The position numbers and the translations under genes were made by a program. Shown piece after piece: positions 59,365-64,000 of a stretch of 64,000 nt of DNA. Below the pieces are notes generated by a model. That model worked only from the letters and a program-made list of their open reading frames with translations. It was not told the origin of the DNA and made no database searches. Each line of letters starts with the position of its first letter. Position 1 is the stretch's first letter. The DNA is from Pyxicephalus adspersus (Eukaryota > Chordata > Amphibia > Anura > Pyxicephalidae): the NCBI RefSeq assembly GCF_032062135.1, contig NC_092861.1, forward strand, positions 55,658,522 through 55,722,521, in the 5' to 3' direction.

Positions 59365-61055
59365 TGACCTGGGTATAAACCGAGATTCTTTTTCTTTTTT
59401 TGTTTTTTCCAGTGTCACAAATCTTGTTTTATAGTTTACTATATATAGTAATTTATAGTTTTTATTTCATTACTTTTAAATTTAAATTCTTAATTCAAAA
59501 GTGTTGCTGCTGTGTTAGCAGTCAAGAAAACACATAAAATATATATTTTTAATGGAATAGAAGATAGCAGCTGCAACCACCTTCTAGCAGTGTATGTGAG
59601 TACAAATAAAATAAAGGCACATATACAGGTATTTAATGTATTGACTAGTACAATGTTTTCCCCCAAAATGTAGAACAAAATCAATGCAGATTGCTCCAGT
59701 ACCCAAATACAGTCAATTACTTGACACTGAAGAAGCAACCATACACTGATAAGACCAACCTTCTACTCTCCTGACATGTACGCAAGTTTATAGACAGCCC
59801 TCTGTAAAGCAAAAGTACCTGAACGGCAGCCATGAAACTTCAAAACCAATTTCCCTGTGCAGAAGATAACATAAGGCAAATATCAATAGGGATTTAGGCT
59901 GTATGTAAAATGCATTTGATTTTTAATAACCAGTAAATACCCAGACAAAATGTATAATTCTAAATGACCTGTAGGTATCATGTAATTGTCAGTGGTTTAG
60001 TTTCCGGAAGATGAAACTAGGATGGCCACTACTAGATTGACATCACTGTAGCCTTAGGATATAAAGCCTTTGATTTTTAATCCCCTTTTTCCTTACTATC
60101 ATTTCACACAGTAAAACATTAGGCAGTCTGAGACCATTATCCCTTTTGGGGGCTATAATTATGAATAAAGTGGTATTGCTTCACTTATTTATTTTCATAG
60201 TAAACTGTGACACCAATACAATGTAGTCACGTTATGGGTAGCATTTTTACTAAAATATTTTTTTTTAAGTTTCCATTGACATCATGTTTGTTACAGATAT
60301 GAATATTCCTAATGATGTCATGCAGCAGCCACATATGTACTGCATTTAGTATGCATAAATAAGCACAGAGATGTTTGACACAAACAAAACATATCACTGT
60401 ATAAACAAGCTTTAAATAATTTCACATCATGCAGGTTTGCGTCATAATGAAGACATTCTGTGCACTAGCTTAAACAAAGTAAAGTGAACAAAACTTCTAA
60501 ACTTTCAAAATTCACAGCATTGACATAAGCACTGAGGCAATCACTTAATTCTATTTTTACATGGAAATAAATAAACTGAAGGTATTTTCTGTAATTAGGG
60601 CATATTTCAGTCATTGACTAGCTCCGAGCTGGCCTTTTCACATTTTCAACATTGAATCGCCTTGACTTTTCTTTACAAGTTTTATTTTGTATGTTTGTGC
60701 AGTTTGAGGTTAATTTCTTTTTCATTAGTTGTAAAATGATTGATAATAAATCACAATCAAAGTGCTTCCCAGCATGTTGTCAGATGTTTGCAATGACAAT
60801 AGTCTTAGCTACGCATAGCCTTTTTTGTAAACTCATATACTTCTTCAGCCAACAGGACTATGAGCTTGCAGAGGACACCCACAAGTAATGACTTTTCTTT
60901 CTCTGTCCTGGCTGTCAGCCACCTAATCATATATGGCTGACATATACCTAAAACTTGATAAAAATGAACTAGTCTTCTTTCCCAATTCACCTTTAAAGGA
61001 TCCTCCCGACATCCCTCTAACTGTAATATAGTAATTTATGTCACACCATTGGCAC

Positions 61056-62005
61056 AGTCTTTGACTCACCTTTACACTTTTGCATTTATCACATCTTAAG
61101 CATCTTTAGGTCCTGACACTTCCAGCTGCACAGCATCTCTAAATAATTCCACATCCAATCCTCGAAGACCACCAAACTCCTGCTGCACACTCACATTATC
61201 TCTTGCCCCAACTACAACATCTTCTTATCTAGTATTCCACTAACTAGTTTCTCTCTGCACAATCTGTTATAAATGCACCATCTAACATCATCTTTGCAGC
61301 ACTAGGTCACAGGTCTGTATTCCGTCCAGAACGCTATCTACTAGCAGTTTGTATCTTCTCTCTGTGTCTGCGTAGGTTTCCTCTGGGTACTCCTGTTTCA
61401 TACCAGATCCCAACAAATTAAAAAACATGCAGTTAGGTTATTCAACTTTCCCCCAGAAATTGTTGATGACATTAATGACTTATGTCTAAGGTAGGGACAT
61501 TAGATTGTGAGTCCCTTTAGGAGACAGTTAGTGATATGACTGTGGACCTAAAGCGCTCCGTAATATGTTGGTGCTATATCAATACTGACTAATAATAATA
61601 ATAGACATATTAATCCCTCTGACTTCTCCTAATCTGCTACCTCTCTTTGCATATGTCTAAACTGTATTCCATTCCACCTCAGAATCAAATTCAAACTATT
61701 ATACTTTGCCTTTAGTCCTAATTCAATACCTGACAGAATTTCATCTGATCTCTTCTCTTCTAGAGTCTTCCAATTGCCCACTAATTACTTCCTTTCTCTT
61801 ACTTCTTCCCATGCACAGCTCCAAAACTTCCCTAGACCTTCCATTTTCTGGAACTCCTTCTCTCATCCCAATAGGCTTGCATGTACCTTTAACACATTTA
61901 AACAAGCCCCCCCAACCCACTTCTTCAAATTCATTTACCCATCTTCCTCTCTCTCCTTACCAATAATAATTCCAGTTCCAGTTCTATTTTTCCCTACCTA
62001 AATTC
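61056..62005 (+). pseudogene. LINE-like 3' end remnant, interrupted by a SINE
   Basis: Pyrimidine-rich sequence on both sides of the SINE at 61296-61604. The right part translates to broken pieces, RIKFKLL, then IFWNSFSHP, then FNTFKQAPPTHFFKF. These recall the C-terminal end of LINE polyproteins of the L2 kind (RI-FKLL, WNSLP, FK--LKTHLF). Stops and frameshifts separate them. The overlapping 86- and 75-codon frames here are parts of this remnant. The class is not certain. Confidence 0.45.
61296..61604 (+). mobile_element. tRNA-headed SINE inside a LINE-like tract
   Basis: It has TGCAGCACTAGGTCACAGG, TGTCTGCGTAGGTTTCCTC, ATGCAGTTAGGTTA, GACATTAGATTGTGAGTCC and CGCTCCGTAATATGTTGG, ending in an AAT-rich tail. 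LINE-like pyrimidine-rich sequence lies on both sides, so it may have inserted into that element. Confidence 0.7.
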
Positions 62006-62163
62006 TAAATTATTATTAGGCAAGGTGTCAGAGTTTGTACTCAATGGCAGCCCCTATTACAGCACTGCATACCATGACACCAGGCCAGGCTTATTCAAGT
62101 GTAATGGTGTACCATAACCATCTTTATCCTGTAGTAGTTAGTTACATTTGGCTGTTCTTGTAT

Positions 62164-62261
62164 AGTTGAAGACGTTTTGCAGCCTTCCTAACTTCTTCAC
62201 TTCTATTTCAAATCAAAATGCTTCTACTGAAGAAGCAGCCAGAAGGCTGAGAAATCTTCAA
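62164..62261. repeat. Fold-back repeat, about 100 bp
   Basis: TTGAAGACGTTTTGCAGCC is inverted loosely as AGAAGGCTGAGAAATCTTCAA. The block CTGAAGAAGCAGCC resembles a motif scattered in fish and frog genomes. Confidence 0.45.
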
Positions 62262-62559
62262 CACTACAAGATCAAGTGCAGATGAATGTGACTTACTACT
62301 ACTCACTACTGACATTTATGAGATTTGCCTAGGTCTTATAAATGGAGAAATTTTTCCCTTGCCAATCTCAGTCTTGGTTGGTCTATTGTGCTGCATAACA
62401 ATACTTTTTGGTGTGCTGCAACTTATGTGCATTTCCTTACCGTATTTAAAAATGAAAAACACAATAATGTGTATGGTGCATTGCGGTAATGCTCCTATTC
62501 AGCAGCTCGGTAACACATAATTTTGCTCTAACTATATAGGCTTTTGAAAAAGAAAGTAC

Positions 62560-62740
62560 ACCCTCTCAATACAAGTGGCCTTTTATGAGCTCTGATTTAA
62601 ATCCAAATGAATATCTATTAAAAGAACTGAAAAATGTAGTTGAAGATGACACCTTTTAAACCTAACACAGCTGGAGCAGTTTATGCAGCAAAAGTATGAA
62701 ATGCTGACAGAACGTCACTGTGCACAGCTTCTAGGTAAAA
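62560..62740 (+). pseudogene. Tc1/mariner transposase remnant (C-terminal end)
   Basis: Reading frames show WPFMSSDLNPNEYLLKELKN and, after a stop and frameshift, NLTQLEQFMQQKYEMLTER with CAQLL. These match in order the C-terminal Tc1 pattern WP-QSPDLNPIE-LW-ELK ... L-QLE-F--EEW. The final catalytic acidic residue position (DLNPIE) has become NPNE. The element is dead and 5'-truncated. The 68-codon frame at 62683-62889 is its tail plus unrelated sequence. Confidence 0.75.
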
Positions 62741-64000
62741 TCTTGTCTCTTGGAGGGGAAAAGGAAAGCTTACAGTTGCAAACAGTGCAGCTGGTGACAA
62801 TGCAGAAACAACTTTTGTGCCATATGGATGGTGTAAAAGAAGAAGGGAACTGCACAATCATTGCCCCCAGTCTGCCTCCTCTTTCCTGAAGGTCCCTTCT
62901 CCAACTCCAGCACTATCAAACGATTTTTGCTACAAATAAAAATGATGTCATAATGATGTAATAAAAGCTTAGTTGCTTACTAATTCCATTTAAAGAACAC
63001 CGTGATGAATGGACTGTGCTTGTATCTTGGGGAAACTAAGTGAAAAAATACTTTTATTCTAGCTTTTAAACTACTCCAGATGAAGTAGTAAAGTGTTTAC
63101 CTTGTTACAATGGCAAATGCATAGGATGGGTTATATTATGCAGCAAGCGAACAGCAATTTCATGAAGACAAATTGAGAAAATACAGTTGCATTGTGTATC
63201 AATAACTGTATGGGTGTTTTGTATTACTCGTACTCATGCTTTACATTGTATCAGGTTTTTGCTGGAAATCCAACTTAAAGACCAAAAAGCAAGGAGAAGA
63301 ACATTCGCCTGCCAGGATGAGACACAATAAACATGTTCAAGATAAACCTGGAGCGCTACAGTAAGCTTTGAAGCTAATAATAAAACTTAGAGAAAACAAC
63401 ACCACCATGAGCTCATATGCAGTATTAAGATGCATTATGCAATATGTTCCTCAATACAACATGTTTAGTGACAAGTAAACCTGTTTCTCATAATAGTAAC
63501 ATAAAAAGGAATGGTTCCCAGCAATGTCTTTATATTTATATATATAATTATATATTTTATCATGCAAGAAAAATGTTGAAAGAAAACAATTTATAATTGG
63601 CATTAAGAAGACATGTATATGCAATTAAAGTTATACCATAATCCTATGTTTATTTTATTTTCAATAGTTCAGTACTTTATATGTTGGCTTCTGAATATTG
63701 GCTTAACTGTTTGCTTTTACTGCATATTTTATATATATATATTTAATAAATACATTTACCTGTTCATGACATTGAACTTCAGACAAAAATCCTAAGTCCA
63801 GAATCTCAATTATATGTCCTATATACATAGTCTACTGCAAGCATTATGTACAACCAAAGTGAACACTTTACTAAAGTGTGGCAGTGATGGGTGACTATAG
63901 GAAAACATGGTGCTGTAATACTAAAATCACCCAAAAGCCTGTGAATAGATAATAAAGACTAGCAGTATAGTAATTAGGACATCCCTTTGCTTGCTCCATT
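62741..64000. other. Right end of the window
   Basis: AT-rich DNA with short TA runs near 63535 and 63730. I see no gene, exon or clear repeat family. Confidence 0.5.

Larger units (their letters stand above)
56926..61055. other. OSTN upstream region
   Basis: No gene was recognised. The longest frame (57154-57615, minus, 153 codons) has no known motif. A GAAACGCGTTC-containing repeat fragment sits near 58030-58100, with a perfect small hairpin at 58257-58289 and a fold-back element at 59268-59364. Confidence 0.55.

Overview
This is vertebrate nuclear DNA, AT-rich with large introns, and most likely from a frog. The three genes have GT/AG introns. The repeats are of amphibian type: an anuran SINE whose tail ends in a short conserved block, several terminal-inverted-repeat (TIR) and fold-back elements, and a decayed DIRS-like retroelement. 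I suspect a ranoid frog, but the species cannot be fixed from this window. There are no operons, CRISPR arrays or prokaryotic genes.

Three genes can be read exon by exon, in the order CCDC50 (minus, the first four coding exons; the rest lies left of base 1), UTS2B (plus, complete) and OSTN (minus, complete). As I recall it, human chromosome 3q28 has the same gene set, order and relative orientation, so the block is ancient. CCDC50 encodes a cytosolic ubiquitin-binding adaptor. UTS2B encodes the precursor of urotensin II-related peptide, and its last exon is essentially that eight-residue hormone. OSTN encodes osteocrin/musclin, a secreted ligand of the natriuretic peptide clearance receptor, with both natriuretic-like motifs recognisable. 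The two peptide-hormone genes converge across a spacer of about 9 kb.

Layout: 1-2.2 kb, CCDC50 exons 4-2; 2.2-16.2 kb, CCDC50 intron 1 with a 1000-N assembly gap inside a decayed transposon reading frame and a duplicated 0.6-kb repeat; 16.2-16.5 kb, CCDC50 exon 1 and promoter; 16.5-34.5 kb, repeat-rich intergenic DNA including a 1.1-kb TIR transposon with three hairpins and a DIRS-like remnant split by a later insertion; 34.5-39.9 kb, UTS2B; 39.9-48.3 kb, spacer; 48.3-56.9 kb, OSTN; 56.9-64 kb, OSTN upstream DNA with a MEF2-type site, a SINE, a LINE-like tract and a Tc1/mariner remnant.

Nothing here is a wholly new system. The points most worth a second look are the two possible acceptors of UTS2B exon 2, a non-canonical residue in the second osteocrin motif, the nested insertion in the DIRS-like element, the triple hairpin transposon, and fold-back elements carrying CTCF-like motifs.
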